Counted from the stretch's first letter, positions 53,529-62,661 are shown. The stretch is 64,000 nt of DNA from Undibacterium_A arcticum (GCF_042660705.1 NZ_JBHSUQ010000001.1); one strand, 5' to 3'. The notes: generated from the letters alone by a model not told the origin. Numbers and translations are program-made.

Positions 53529-54665
53529 TTACGGCTGTGCCGTCAGCGCCGCCTTGTTAGTCGTCACGCCGGCCATCATCGGCGCGCTCTGGCCGAGTTG
53601 GATCAGGCGCTGCTGGCGGGTCGATTTGTCGAGCTCGGCCAGTTGCTTGACCGCCGCATAGAACTTGCCGAAATTTTTTTTTTGCTGGTTCAGCAGCGCC
53701 TTGAAGCCGGGCACGAAGTCGTGATAGGTCGCCACCGCGGCCAGATGCGCATTGTTCAGCGGCTGACTGAACCAGCGATCGTAACCGGCATAACCACCCC
53801 ACTTCTGCTTCTGCAACTGGTAATCGTCCTGCAGCGTGGCGAAGATGCGCTTTTTCTGTTCCAGCTTTTGCTGGTCGCTGGCATCGCTCGCATAGTTAAT
53901 CAGCGCGGCGGCGCGTGCCTTCTGCAGCAGTGCCAGGAAATCGCTCTTGCGTGCTTCGTGTTCGGCATAAGCGGTGCGCATCTTGGCGTCGCCGTGCGCT
54001 TCCAGCCAGCGCTCGACGCCGACTTCCTCGACTGCAGTGGCGAACGACTCATTGAACTGGGAGTCGCCCTTCGCATACACGACCTGATGCGCCAGTTCAT
54101 GGAAAATCAGCCGTGCCAGTTCGGCATCCGGGTATTGAATGAAGGTCGACATTACCGGATCGTTGAACCAGCCCAGGGTCGAATAGGCCGGCACGCCTGC
54201 CAGTTCCACGTCCTCGCCCGCATCGCGCAATGCGGTCGCCGCCGCCTGCGCCTGGTCCTTGCTGTAATAGCCGCGGTAGCTGACGCAGCCGGCGACCGGG
54301 AAGCACCATTGCGTCGGCCGCAACGACAGCGGCGGCGTCGCCACCACGTTCCACAGCACGAACTGACGCTTCAGATCGGCGTAGTTCTTGTAGCTGCCAT
54401 TGTCCGGCAGGCCCAGTTCCCGCGCCGCGTATTGGCGGATCTCCTTGACATGGGCCAGCCTGGTTTTGAGTTTGGCATCGACGCTGGCGTCGGCCAGCCA
54501 GTCGTCGATCGGACGCGCCTCTGACAGCAACGACATCTGCCCCTGCGCCGCCTGCGCGTAGTAACCGAGGCCAGAGCAACCGGCCACTAGCGCGGTGGCG
54601 CCGCCGAGCAGCACTGTCAGCACGCTGGCCGCGACGCCGTTCCGAATCCTGATTGCATGCTTCAT
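53529..54665 (-). CDS. Lipoprotein zinc aminopeptidase (PF10023-type)
   Basis: This 378-residue protein starts at ATG 54665 with a type II signal peptide ending LVAGC, so it is a lipoprotein. The metalloprotease HExxH is visible as IFHELAHQVVY, with downstream Glu in FNESFATAVEEVGVERWL. It matches the putative aminopeptidase family PF10023. The region C-terminal to it is helical and charged. It lies upstream of the hydrolase-adenylation fusion gene. Confidence 0.9.
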   Translation of the reverse strand: MKHAIRIRNGVAASVLTVLLGGATALVAGCSGLGYYAQAAQGQMSLLSEARPIDDWLADASVDAKLKTRLAHVKEIRQYAARELGLPDNGSYKNYADLKRQFVLWNVVATPPLSLRPTQWCFPVAGCVSYRGYYSKDQAQAAATALRDAGEDVELAGVPAYSTLGWFNDPVMSTFIQYPDAELARLIFHELAHQVVYAKGDSQFNESFATAVEEVGVERWLEAHGDAKMRTAYAEHEARKSDFLALLQKARAAALINYASDASDQQKLEQKKRIFATLQDDYQLQKQKWGGYAGYDRWFSQPLNNAHLAAVATYHDFVPGFKALLNQQKKNFGKFYAAVKQLAELDKSTRQQRLIQLGQSAPMMAGVTTNKAALTAQP

Positions 54666-55105
54666 TGTGTCCCGCCCGCTATCCGTCAACTGTTCCGTCA
54701 AACTCAAGGCGCCAAGCCACACCCGCCGGGCACCTACTGCACAATACCAAAGAGAGTGTGCGATATCTCCCCTCAATTTATTTGCGGGAATAGACACGTA
54801 AAATACGAGTATTTGATGCTCCGGGTTCTGCCAACCGCTTGCGGACCCGGACAGGGGGCGCTGTGATGTTGTTGTTATTGCGCTGTTGTTATTGCTCTGT
54901 CGCGCACATTGCAGTTGCGCCGCAGGTCCGTATTTCTCCGTATATTGCTCTCCGTACACATGCTGCTCTTTAAGACTTGCTCGTGCCGCCTTAGTTCATT
55001 TCCCGTTTCCAAATCAACGGTGAGCGCGGCGGCGGCGCGAAGACCTTACTGTATTTAGTAAGGCCAAAGCCGACCACACAGTGCACGTTTGCTCTAGCAA
55101 TGGAA
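54666..55105. other. Intergenic stretch without a gene
   Basis: This 440-nt region separates the aminopeptidase gene from the end of the molybdopterin oxidoreductase gene. I see only a small hairpin, CCTTACT/AGTAAGG (55044-55063) without a T run, and short TTGTTATTG repeats near 54870. No coding sequence is supported. Confidence 0.6.
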
Positions 55106-57184
55106 TCAATTTAATTTTTCGACCTGCACCAGTACATCGTAGAAGGTCGGTCCGCCGCCCATATCGGTCAGCCGCTGCCCGGTCACTTCATTGGCATTCT
55201 TGCCATCCGTGGCCAGCTTTTTCCACCAGACCGACAGCCCGACCACCAGACCGGGTCGCGCCTTGTCGGTGACGCGCACCTTGGCGCTGAATGCGCCGCG
55301 CCGGTTGTAGATCCGGGCCCGGTCGCCGGCGCTGATGCCGCGTGCGGCGGCGTCCTGCGGATGCATGTCCAGATGTGGCTCGCCTTCGGTGTCGCGCAGG
55401 CTCTGCACATTGACGAAGCTCGAATTGAGGAAGTTGCGCGCCGGCGGCGAAATCATCGCCAGCGGATATTGTTTTGCCAGCGCCGGATTGCTGGCCACCG
55501 ATTCGTAAGGCGCGATATAGGTCGGCAGCGGATCGAGGCCATCGTCTTGCATGCGGGCGCAGTAAAACTCGCATTTGCCCGACGGCGTCGGAAAACCGCC
55601 GTCGGCGAACGGTGCATCCGGCAGATTGAGTTTTTGCCAACCTTTCTGTTTCAGGCTGTCCCAGTCGAAATGCACCGCCTTTTGATCGCGCCGGTCGAAC
55701 GCCTGCGCCGCGATCTGGTCGTCGCTCTCCTTGAAGCAGGCTTCGTCGTACCCCATGCGCGCCGCCAGCAAACGGAAAATTTCGGTATTCGGCTTGGCCT
55801 CGCCCAGCGGCGCGATCGCGGCGTTATTCGCCATCATGTACAGGTGGCCATAGGTCGAATGGATGTCGACGTGCTCCAGCTGGGTGGTGGCCGGCAGCAC
55901 GATGTCAGCATAGTCTGCGGTGTCGGTCTGGAAATGCTCCAGCACCACCGTAAACAAGTCTTCGCGTGCAAAGCCCTGCGCCACTTTCGGCGATTCCGGT
56001 GCGACCGCGACCGGGTTCGAGTTGTACACGATCACGGTGTCGATCTTCGGCCCGAACTCGGGCGATGCATCGCGCAGCAGGTCGTCGCCGATGGTGCTCA
56101 TGTTGATGGTGCGCGGTGTTGCGGTCGGCAGCAGATCCGGTCGCTGCAGCGCAGCGTGATTTTTGGGAAAACTGTCCGACAGCGACAGCTGGATGCCGCC
56201 TGCCGCGTGGCGCCAGGCCCCGATCAGCGCCGGCAAACAGGCGATATTGCGCACTGCCATGCCGCCGCCGCGCACGCGCTGCATGCCGTAGTTCAGGCGG
56301 ATCGCGACCGGCTCGCCGCGCTGCGCCGACTCGCCGTACAGCCGTGCCAGTTGCAGCACCTGTTCGACCGCCAGGCCGCAGGTGGTCGCGGTGCGCTCGG
56401 GCGTCCATTCGCTGACGCGCTGCTTCAACTGCTCGAAGCCGAGCGTGTGGCGGGCGATGTAATCGTGATCCAGCAAATCCTCGGCGATCAGCACATGCAT
56501 CATGCCCAGTGCCAGCGCGGCGTCGGTGCCGGGCAGCAGCGCGATATGCTGGTGGCATTTTTCGGCGGTCAGCGAGCGATACGGGTCGATCGCAATCAGG
56601 GTGGCGCCGCGCCGCTTGGCCTCTTGCGCCCGCATCCAGAAGTGCAGATTCGAGGCAATCGGGTTGCCGCCCCAGATCAGGATCAGTTTGCTATTTTGAA
56701 ACTGTTCGATGTCGGTTCCGATGCGCGCGCCCAGCGTGTACTTGTAACCGACACCGCCTGCCGCGGCGCAGATGGTGCGATCCAGCAGCGACGCGCCGAA
56801 CTTGTTGAAGAAGCGCGCCGCCATCGATTCGCCCTGCACCAGACCCATGGTGCCGGCATAGCTGTAGGGCAGCACCGACTGCGGATCGTGCGCCGCCGCG
56901 CTTGTCAGCCGCGCCGCAATCGTGTCGAGCGCTTCATCCCAGCTGATGCGGGCAAATTTGCCCTCGCCTTTCTTGCCGACGCGCTTCATCGGATACAGCA
57001 GCCGGTCCTGGTGGTAGGTGCGTTCGGTATAGCGCGACACCTTGGTGCACAATACGCCGGCCGTGGTCGGGTGCTCCGGGTCGCCGCGCACCGCGGTCGC
57101 GACGCCATCCTCGACGGTCACCAGCAAGGCGCAGGTATCGGGGCAATCATGCGGACAGACCGCGCGCACTTGTGAAATCGTCAT
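55106..57184 (-). CDS. Molybdopterin oxidoreductase (DMSO-reductase family), cytoplasmic
   Basis: This 692-residue protein has an N-terminal [4Fe-4S] binding pattern (CPHDCPDTC plus a downstream Cys in GVLCTK) and the Mo-bis-PGD fold (LIWGGNPIASNLHFWMR, VYNSNPVAVAPESPKV). The C-terminal molybdopterin dinucleotide-binding domain (HPQDAAARGISAGDRARIYN) is also present. No Tat signal is present, so it acts in the cytoplasm, perhaps as a formate or nitrate/formate-type enzyme. Substrate is undetermined. Confidence 0.9.
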   Translation of the reverse strand: MTISQVRAVCPHDCPDTCALLVTVEDGVATAVRGDPEHPTTAGVLCTKVSRYTERTYHQDRLLYPMKRVGKKGEGKFARISWDEALDTIAARLTSAAAHDPQSVLPYSYAGTMGLVQGESMAARFFNKFGASLLDRTICAAAGGVGYKYTLGARIGTDIEQFQNSKLILIWGGNPIASNLHFWMRAQEAKRRGATLIAIDPYRSLTAEKCHQHIALLPGTDAALALGMMHVLIAEDLLDHDYIARHTLGFEQLKQRVSEWTPERTATTCGLAVEQVLQLARLYGESAQRGEPVAIRLNYGMQRVRGGGMAVRNIACLPALIGAWRHAAGGIQLSLSDSFPKNHAALQRPDLLPTATPRTINMSTIGDDLLRDASPEFGPKIDTVIVYNSNPVAVAPESPKVAQGFAREDLFTVVLEHFQTDTADYADIVLPATTQLEHVDIHSTYGHLYMMANNAAIAPLGEAKPNTEIFRLLAARMGYDEACFKESDDQIAAQAFDRRDQKAVHFDWDSLKQKGWQKLNLPDAPFADGGFPTPSGKCEFYCARMQDDGLDPLPTYIAPYESVASNPALAKQYPLAMISPPARNFLNSSFVNVQSLRDTEGEPHLDMHPQDAAARGISAGDRARIYNRRGAFSAKVRVTDKARPGLVVGLSVWWKKLATDGKNANEVTGQRLTDMGGGPTFYDVLVQVEKLN

Positions 57185-57193
57185 GTGTTTTCC

Positions 57194-57259
57194 AGAGAGT
57201 ATATTGTTAATCCCGGCATCTTATTTGCGGAATATGGCATCAATCGGAGGAGTATTTTG
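57194..57259 (-). repeat. ATACTG/ATACTCC element, degenerate copy F
   Basis: On the minus strand this reads AAAATACTCCTCC, then ATTCCGCAAATAAGATG, and ends ACAATATACTCTC, 10 nt before the molybdopterin oxidoreductase start. It aligns with copies B-E but is more decayed, particularly in the left palindrome. Confidence 0.55.
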
Positions 57260-57412
57260 TACCAGCCCACACCGCGCAGCCGATCCCGGTGCACAGCGCG
57301 GTGTCCTTGGCGTAATATAGAGAATCGGTTACGGCCATCGCCCCCCACAGTGTAAACCAGAGCGCGCCGCGCGATACGACGCAGCGCGCAACAAGAATAT
57401 CCGGAGCACAGC

Positions 57413-58597
57413 ATGAAACTGATCGACCCCATCATCGCCTTCCAGTCCGAATTGCAGCAAATCCGGCGCGACATCCACGCCCATCCGGAACTGTGTTTTG
57501 AAGAACAGCGCACCGCCGAGGTGGTCGCCAAGAAATTGACCGAGTGGGGCATTCCGATCCTGCGCGGGATGGGCGTCACCGGCGTGGTCGGCATCATCAA
57601 GAAAGGCAGCAGTGCGCGCGCGATCGGCTTGCGGGCCGACATGGATGCGTTGCCGATGCAGGAGCTCAACACCTTCGCACACGCGTCGCAACACGCCGGC
57701 AAGATGCACGCCTGCGGGCACGACGGCCACACCGCGATGCTGCTCGGCGCCGCGCACCATCTGGCCCAGCATGGCAGCTTCGACGGCACGGTGTATGTCA
57801 TTTTCCAGCCGGCGGAAGAAGGCGGCGGCGGCGCGAAAAAGATGATCGACGACGGTCTGTTCACGCAATGCCCGATGGAAGCGGTGTTCGGCATGCACAA
57901 CTGGCCCGGCGTGGCGGTTGGCAGCTTCGGCGTGACGCCGGGACCGATGATGGCATCGAGCAATGAGTTTGAAGTGATCGTCAGGGGCAAGGGCGCGCAC
58001 GCGGCGCAGCCCTACAAGGGCATCGACCCGATCATGGTGGCGGTCCAGATCGCGCAAAGCTGGCAAACCATCGTGTCGCGCAACACCAATCCGAACGATG
58101 CCGCCGTGCTGTCGGTGACCCAGATCCACGCCGGCAGCGCCACCAATGTGATCCCGGACGACGCCAGCCTGATCGGCACCGTGCGCACCTTCAGCGTGCC
58201 GGTGCTGGACATGATCGAACAGCGCATGCGCGAGATTGCCCAGCACACCGCAGCCGCGTTCGGCGCCGAACTCGATTTCAGCTTCCACCGCAATTACCCG
58301 CCGCTGATCAACCATCCGAAGGAAACCGCGTTCGCGGTCGAAGTGATGCAGGCGGTGGTCGGCCACGACCATGTCGACGCCACGGTCGAACCGACCATGG
58401 GCGCCGAGGATTTCGCCTTCATGCTGCAGGACAAGCCCGGTTGTTATGTGTTCATCGGTAACGGCGAGGGCCAGCACCGCGCATTCGGTCACGGCCTGGG
58501 GCCATGCAATCTGCACAACCCGAGCTATGATTTCAACGACGATCTGCTGCCGATCGGCGCCACCTACTGGGTCCGGCTGGCGGAAAGCTATCTGTAA
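57413..58597 (+). CDS. M20 family amidohydrolase (hippurate-hydrolase-like)
   Basis: This 394-residue metallohydrolase has the M20D metal-site blocks IRRDIHAHPELCFEE, GLRADMDALPMQE, HACGHDGHTAMLLGAA and FQPAEEGGGGAKKMI, plus the dimerisation-domain segment RGKGAHAAQPY and the terminal TMGAEDFAFM. It hydrolyses N-acyl amino acids. It stands alone, divergent from the molybdopterin oxidoreductase gene. Confidence 0.93.
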   Translation: MKLIDPIIAFQSELQQIRRDIHAHPELCFEEQRTAEVVAKKLTEWGIPILRGMGVTGVVGIIKKGSSARAIGLRADMDALPMQELNTFAHASQHAGKMHACGHDGHTAMLLGAAHHLAQHGSFDGTVYVIFQPAEEGGGGAKKMIDDGLFTQCPMEAVFGMHNWPGVAVGSFGVTPGPMMASSNEFEVIVRGKGAHAAQPYKGIDPIMVAVQIAQSWQTIVSRNTNPNDAAVLSVTQIHAGSATNVIPDDASLIGTVRTFSVPVLDMIEQRMREIAQHTAAAFGAELDFSFHRNYPPLINHPKETAFAVEVMQAVVGHDHVDATVEPTMGAEDFAFMLQDKPGCYVFIGNGEGQHRAFGHGLGPCNLHNPSYDFNDDLLPIGATYWVRLAESYL

Positions 58598-58602
58598 TCG
58601 AT

Positions 58603-58652
58603 ACTAAGCGGGTAACAAGCGCGTAATAAGCGGGTAACAAACGGGTAATAGA
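58603..58652. repeat. Short imperfect tandem repeat of a GCGGGTAACAA-like unit
   Basis: About five decayed copies of an 11-13-nt GCGGGTAA(C/T)AA unit follow the M20 stop. Their origin is unclear. Confidence 0.6.
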
Positions 58653-58679
58653 CTGGGAACGAACCGGCGGCGGCCGTAA

Positions 58680-58706
58680 TTTATACTGCCACCTGTATAT
58701 TCAAGC
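58680..58706 (+). repeat. ATACTG/ATACTCC element, copy G, left part split by the IS30 element
   Basis: TATACTGCCACCTGTATATTCAA matches copy D over its left palindrome. The continuation of the element appears on the far side of the IS at 59838-59884. Confidence 0.8.
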
Positions 58707-58722
58707 CCGGGCGCGCTCGAAT

Positions 58723-59824
58723 TCCAAGTGCAACATTTTTTATGAAAGAATGTTGCATGGCAAAAAAGTACAATCACATCACGCTGGAAGATCGTGCGTT
58801 GATTCAAACGCAGCTGCAACAAGGATTCAAACCTGCTGCAATTGCAGCAGGTTTGAATCGTCCTCGTTCTTGTATCTCACGCGAGCTTGCCCGCAATGGC
58901 TGGAAGGTGCCTTCTGCCACCCGATCAGTCGGGCGTCCGCCGATTGCAGGCGGCTATTCTTCCAGTCGCGCCAACTTGCGCGCACGAACCTTGTGTGTCG
59001 TACCGCGCGTCAAGCGCAAGCTAGTGGTCGGCAATGCACTGTGGGGCAAAGTCAGGGATGGCTTGCAACAAGGTTTATCGCCCGAGCAGGTTGCCGGTAC
59101 ACTGGCGCGCATGAACGAACCCGTCCGCCTGTGCCACGAAACCATTTATCAGGCAATTTACATGATGCCCAGGGGCGAACTGCGCACCGACACGATTGCG
59201 CTGCTGCGCTTTGGTCACGGCAAACGCCGCCCACGCACACGCGGCTGTGACCGGCGCGGACAGATTCCCAACATGACCAGCATTGATCAACGTCCTGCCG
59301 ACATTGCAGAACGCCTGGTGCCGGGGCATTGGGAGGGTGACCACATCAAGGGTAAGGGTAACCGTTCCCAAATCGGCACACTGGTCGAGCGCACGACCCT
59401 CTACGTCGCGCTTGTCAAGCTCGATAACGGCACCGCACAGGCCACCACCGAAGGCTTCGGCGCCATCTTGCAGCGCTTTGATGGCGATATGCGCCGCTCG
59501 CTCACGTATGACCAGGGGCGCGAAATGGCACAACATGCGAAACTGACTGAAGAAACCGGCATCAAAGTCTACTTCGCTCATCCGCACAGCCCCTGCGAAC
59601 GCGGCCGCAACGAAAACACCAATGGCTTGCTGCGTCAGTATCTGCCAAAGGGATCTGACCTCTCTCACAATTCACAACAACAGCTTGACGACATCGCTTG
59701 GAAACTCAACACCCGGCCCAGGAAATCACTGGACTGGAAATGCCCAGCCGAGCTGTTCCTTCCTGTAGACGCTTTTGACTTTAACGCATACTGGGCAGAT
59801 AAGCTTGGTCTTGTTGCACTTGGA
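58723..59824 (+). mobile_element. IS30-family insertion sequence
   Basis: This about 1.1-kb element has the terminal inverted repeat TCCAAGTGCAACA (58723-58735; complement 59812-59824), perhaps extending a few bases further out, and one transposase gene. It has landed inside copy G of the ATACTG/ATACTCC element. A clear target duplication is not visible, which is expected for the 2-3-bp duplications of this family. Confidence 0.85.
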
Positions 59825-59830
59825 CATTGA
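58757..59830 (+). CDS. IS30-family transposase
   Basis: This protein of about 357 residues has an N-terminal helix-turn-helix (HITLEDRALIQTQLQQG...CISRELARNGW) and a DDE catalytic domain. The acidic residues are in GHWEGDHIKG, LTYDQGREM and HSPCERGRNENTNGLLRQYLPKG. I start at ATG 58757 (MAKKYNHI); an ATG five codons upstream is possible. The gene is intact. A perfect 36-nt palindrome (58824-58859) lies within its helix-turn-helix coding region, and the stop lies 6 nt past the right inverted repeat core. Confidence 0.93.
   Translation: MAKKYNHITLEDRALIQTQLQQGFKPAAIAAGLNRPRSCISRELARNGWKVPSATRSVGRPPIAGGYSSSRANLRARTLCVVPRVKRKLVVGNALWGKVRDGLQQGLSPEQVAGTLARMNEPVRLCHETIYQAIYMMPRGELRTDTIALLRFGHGKRRPRTRGCDRRGQIPNMTSIDQRPADIAERLVPGHWEGDHIKGKGNRSQIGTLVERTTLYVALVKLDNGTAQATTEGFGAILQRFDGDMRRSLTYDQGREMAQHAKLTEETGIKVYFAHPHSPCERGRNENTNGLLRQYLPKGSDLSHNSQQQLDDIAWKLNTRPRKSLDWKCPAELFLPVDAFDFNAYWADKLGLVALGH
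58824..58859. repeat. Perfect 36-nt palindrome inside the IS30 transposase gene
   Basis: Each 18-nt half (GATTCAAACCTGCTGCAA) is exactly complementary to the other with no spacer. In the transcript it would form a very stable hairpin about 70-100 nt after the start codon. Confidence 0.9.
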
Positions 59831-59837
59831 AACCGCC

Positions 59838-59884
59838 CCGCAATAAATCCTTGGGTGATGGCGGATATTTGAGCAATACTCCCA
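59838..59884 (+). repeat. ATACTG/ATACTCC element, copy G, right part
   Basis: This contains CCGCAATAAATCC and ends GAGCAATACTCCC, the right-hand part of the element, interrupted from its left part by the IS30 element. It lies just upstream of the DUF1304 gene. Confidence 0.78.
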
Positions 59885-59933
59885 CCAATGTGCGGCCAGC
59901 CGCCAACATCCCATCACGGAAAGACGACCCAGC

Positions 59934-60287
59934 ATGAAAACCTTGACCGATATCGTGCTGGGCCTGATTGCGCTTGAACACGTCTGGATTTTGGTGCTGG
60001 AGATGTTTTTGTGGACCCATGCGATCGGCCGCAAGACCTTCGGCATGAGTCGCGACGAGGCCGAGAATTCAAAGATCCTGGCCGCGAATCAAGGCTTGTA
60101 CAACGGTTTCCTGGCGGCCGGACTGCTGTGGGGACTGATCGGCGGCGCTTGGCAGGTCAAGCTGTTCTTCGTCGGCTGCGTGCTGATCGCAGGCATTTAC
60201 GGCGGCGTTACCGCCAAACGTTCGATCCTGCTGGTGCAGGCGCTGCCGGCGCTGATCGGCTTGCTGTTGCTGCTGGCGACACGTTGA
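59934..60287 (+). CDS. DUF1304 membrane protein
   Basis: This 117-residue protein has about four transmembrane helices and the DUF1304 opening (ALEHVWILVLEMFLW), followed by NQGLYNGFLAAGLLWGL and the ending QALPALIGLLLL. The family function is unknown. The IS30 element and half of a repeat lie about 50 nt upstream, so its original promoter may be displaced. Confidence 0.88.
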   Translation: MKTLTDIVLGLIALEHVWILVLEMFLWTHAIGRKTFGMSRDEAENSKILAANQGLYNGFLAAGLLWGLIGGAWQVKLFFVGCVLIAGIYGGVTAKRSILLVQALPALIGLLLLLATR

Positions 60288-60348
60288 TCGATCACCCGCG
60301 CGAGCTTAAATCCCGGCGCTCTGGACGGTGTTGGCAGCCGATGCCGCT

Positions 60349-61257
60349 TCAGAACTGGTCGGGGCCATCTCCCAGGCGCTGACCGGGATTCAGCCGCTCC
60401 AGCGCGATCAGCGCTGCCGACTGATCGGCCTGCGGCAGTTCGGCCAGAATGCTGCGATAGCGTTCCGTGACGAGTTCGGTCACCGGCAAGCGCACTTCAG
60501 CGGCTGCCGCTGCCAGCAGCACGTTTTCCATATCCTTGGTCTGACTCTTGACCTGGCCCCCGGGCACAAAATTGCGCTCGAGCATGCGCTGTCCATGCAC
60601 CTCGAGAATCCGGCTTTCGGCAAAGCCGCCCCGGATCGCCGCCCTGACTGCGGCCGGATCGGCGCCGCCGGCCCGGGCCAATAACAAGGCCTCGGCCACG
60701 ATGTTGAGCGTGCCGCCAACGATCAGTTGGTTGCACAATTTGGCCAGCTGACCGCAGCCGGCGGCGCCGACCAGAACCGGACGGCCAAGCACCCGTAAAA
60801 TCGGTTCCGCACGCGTGAAGTCGACATCGGCGCCGCCCGCCATGATGGCCAGGCTGCCCGCCTGCGCGCCCTGTACCCCACCCGACACCGGCGCATCGAG
60901 AAACGCCACGCCGCGCGTCGACAGCAATTCGGACAGCGCCACCGCTTCCGCTTGCCGGCTCGAGCTCATGTCAATCAGCAGGGTGCCGCGCGCCATGGCG
61001 GGCAGCGCCGCGCTGACGACTGCCGCGACAATCGCGCCCGCCTCCAGCATCGTGATCACCACATGTGCCTGATGCATCGCCGCGGCAGGCGACGCCGCGA
61101 CAGTCGCGCCGAGTTGGGCCAGCGCGTCAGTTTTGGCGATGGTACGGTTCCAGACCGTGAGCGGATAGCCGGCCTCGATCAGTCTGGTGGCCATTGGCAA
61201 GCCCATCAGGCCGGTGCCGAGAAATGCGATGCGTGGCAAGGATAGTGTGGTTGTCAC
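60349..61257 (-). CDS. NAD(P)-dependent beta-hydroxyacid dehydrogenase (3-hydroxyisobutyrate dehydrogenase family)
   Basis: This 302-residue enzyme has the Rossmann motif FLGTGLMGLPMATRLIEAG, the substrate motif DAPVSGGVQGAQAG and the catalytic Lys in GQLAKLCNQLIV. It belongs to the 3-hydroxyisobutyrate/tartronate semialdehyde/6-phosphogluconate dehydrogenase superfamily. The substrate is not given by context. Confidence 0.92.
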   Translation of the reverse strand: MTTTLSLPRIAFLGTGLMGLPMATRLIEAGYPLTVWNRTIAKTDALAQLGATVAASPAAAMHQAHVVITMLEAGAIVAAVVSAALPAMARGTLLIDMSSSRQAEAVALSELLSTRGVAFLDAPVSGGVQGAQAGSLAIMAGGADVDFTRAEPILRVLGRPVLVGAAGCGQLAKLCNQLIVGGTLNIVAEALLLARAGGADPAAVRAAIRGGFAESRILEVHGQRMLERNFVPGGQVKSQTKDMENVLLAAAAAEVRLPVTELVTERYRSILAELPQADQSAALIALERLNPGQRLGDGPDQF

Positions 61258-61437
61258 TGTGACTCCATCGTGTTAAGGCGGGTCGCACCCAATGGTGCGG
61301 ACCCGCCGGTGCAAGCTGCGGATTTGTTGCGCACCGCCCGTTCGCATCAAGCGCGCCAGGAACGATGCGCACGAAAGCAGACGGCGAATCGAACATCGCC
61401 CAACATCCGCGCAGTTCCTGGATGTTGCCCAGAAGAC

Positions 61438-61451
61438 TTGATCTGTATCAA
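61438..61451. promoter_or_regulatory. FNR/ANR-type binding site
   Basis: TTGAT-CTGT-ATCAA is a perfect FNR consensus palindrome. It lies 181 nt upstream of the dehydrogenase gene and 188 nt upstream of pagL, with no other gene in the 61258-61625 gap. A CATACT hexamer at 61492-61497 could be part of a rightward promoter. Confidence 0.6.
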
Positions 61452-61625
61452 CGCGGCAATATTGGCAGTGCAACATCGATCGAATTTGGGGCATACTTGT
61501 TCTCAGGAAAGCGCCCGACTGCGCCTGAAACCGATGCGCGGTGGCATCGATCAAGCGCAGATTTACGGTCCAGCTGCGTCGATCCAGCTTGGCCAACCTA
61601 ATCCGCTATTTAGCCGAAAGCTCTT

Positions 61626-62170
61626 ATGATGATGCTAATCAGTAGGAAGTTTGCAGTCGCCATTGTCGCATGCATTGCGATGCCATTGACCTGTTCTGCG
61701 GTGGATACGGTGTCGATAGAAGTGGCGCGGGGCCGCAGAGCAGTCAGGTGCGCGCCGGACTGCAATGGGACTGGAACCGGCGCTGGCTGGAATCGGACAA
61801 GGCGTATCTCGGCGGCTACTGGGATCTGACCTTGGCCGAATGGCGCGAAAGAAAATATCAAAACGTGGAAGGCGCGAGCAAAAATTTCGGCGATATCGGC
61901 TTGACACCGGTACTACGCTATCAAAGGCTCGGCAGAACCGGTTTTTACGCGGAAGCCGGCATCGGCGCCCATTTTTTGTCCGACCTGTACGACAACGACG
62001 GCCGCCAGCTATCGACCAGATTTGAATTCGGCGACCATCTTGGCGCCGGCTACATATTTGAGAACCATCTCGATCTGGGCCTGAAGTTCCAGCACTTTTC
62101 AAACGGCGGCATCAAAGAGCCGAACGGTGGGGTCAATTTTACGGTGTTACGGGCGAGTTACCGGTTCTGA
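61626..62170 (+). pseudogene. pagL: Lipid A 3-O-deacylase PagL, frame disrupted
   Basis: ATG at 61626 starts a signal peptide (AVAIVACIAMPLTCSA) and a mature start VDTVSIEVARG. The frame is lost at a GGGG run (61729-61732). The next frame carries the beta-barrel body QVRAGLQWDWNRRWLES through to KFQHFSNGGIKEPNGG, containing the catalytic His-Ser pair, and ends RASYRF at 62170. One extra G restores about 181 residues, normal for PagL, an outer-membrane enzyme that trims lipid A. Confidence 0.85.
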
Positions 62171-62352
62171 GTCCGCGGTTCTGAGTCCGGACTCTGCTAC
62201 GTTATGCCGCCTCTGTCGAGGCAGATCAACCCGAATAGAGTGCCGGCGACGTTAAGGCAATCCACCGCACCGATCGCCGATGCTCGCTGCATCACGCCCG
62301 ATATCGCGCCTCAGAGGTTTCTTGTGCTGCTTAAAAGGTGCCGCGCCAAAGC

Positions 62353-62387
62353 AAAAACCCTCCGGCACGTGGCACCGGAGGGTTTTT
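62353..62387 (-). terminator. Intrinsic terminator of the rRNA operon
   Basis: On the minus strand AACCCTCCGG pairs with CCGGAGGGTT around GTGCCACGTG, followed by TTTTT. It starts 11 nt beyond the 5S rRNA end. Confidence 0.92.
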
Positions 62388-62398
62388 GGGAATAACAA

Positions 62399-62513
62399 GC
62401 CTGACGATAACCTACTTTCACATGCGAATACACACTATCATCGGCGCAAAGTCGTTTCACGGTCCTGTTCGGGATGGGAAGGGGTGGTACCAACTTGCTA
62501 TGGTCATCAGGCA
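62399..62513 (-). rRNA. rrf: 5S ribosomal RNA
   Basis: The minus strand begins TGCCTGATGACCATAGCAAG and includes CCCATCCCGAACAGGACCGTGAAACG, both typical of betaproteobacterial 5S rRNA. The ends TGCCTGA...TCAGGC pair as helix I. The length is about 115 nt. Confidence 0.96.
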
Positions 62514-62661
62514 TAACTTGTAGAGTTGCGTGTCCGTCCGGGCTGATACCGGCATGGCGACAAGCAACGCAATCTGGGAGAAGTAAAAGAGGTGTTACTT
62601 GGGGTGTGATGCACCGATCAACGGTTGGCAAGCACTATGTTGTTACTCATCGTATAACCTG

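Noticed and set aside
52272..54524. 750-codon plus-strand open frame
   Set aside because: It lies antisense to the hydrolase-adenylation fusion and the aminopeptidase gene. It is Arg/Gln/His-rich in the way typical of antisense frames in high-GC DNA and has no recognisable domain.
55361..57175. 604-codon plus-strand open frame
   Set aside because: It is antisense to the molybdopterin oxidoreductase, whose cofactor motifs are clear on the minus strand.
61273..61596. 107-codon minus-strand open frame between the dehydrogenase gene and pagL
   Set aside because: It has no ribosome-binding site, no domain and an Arg/Ser-rich shadow composition; the FNR site lies inside it.
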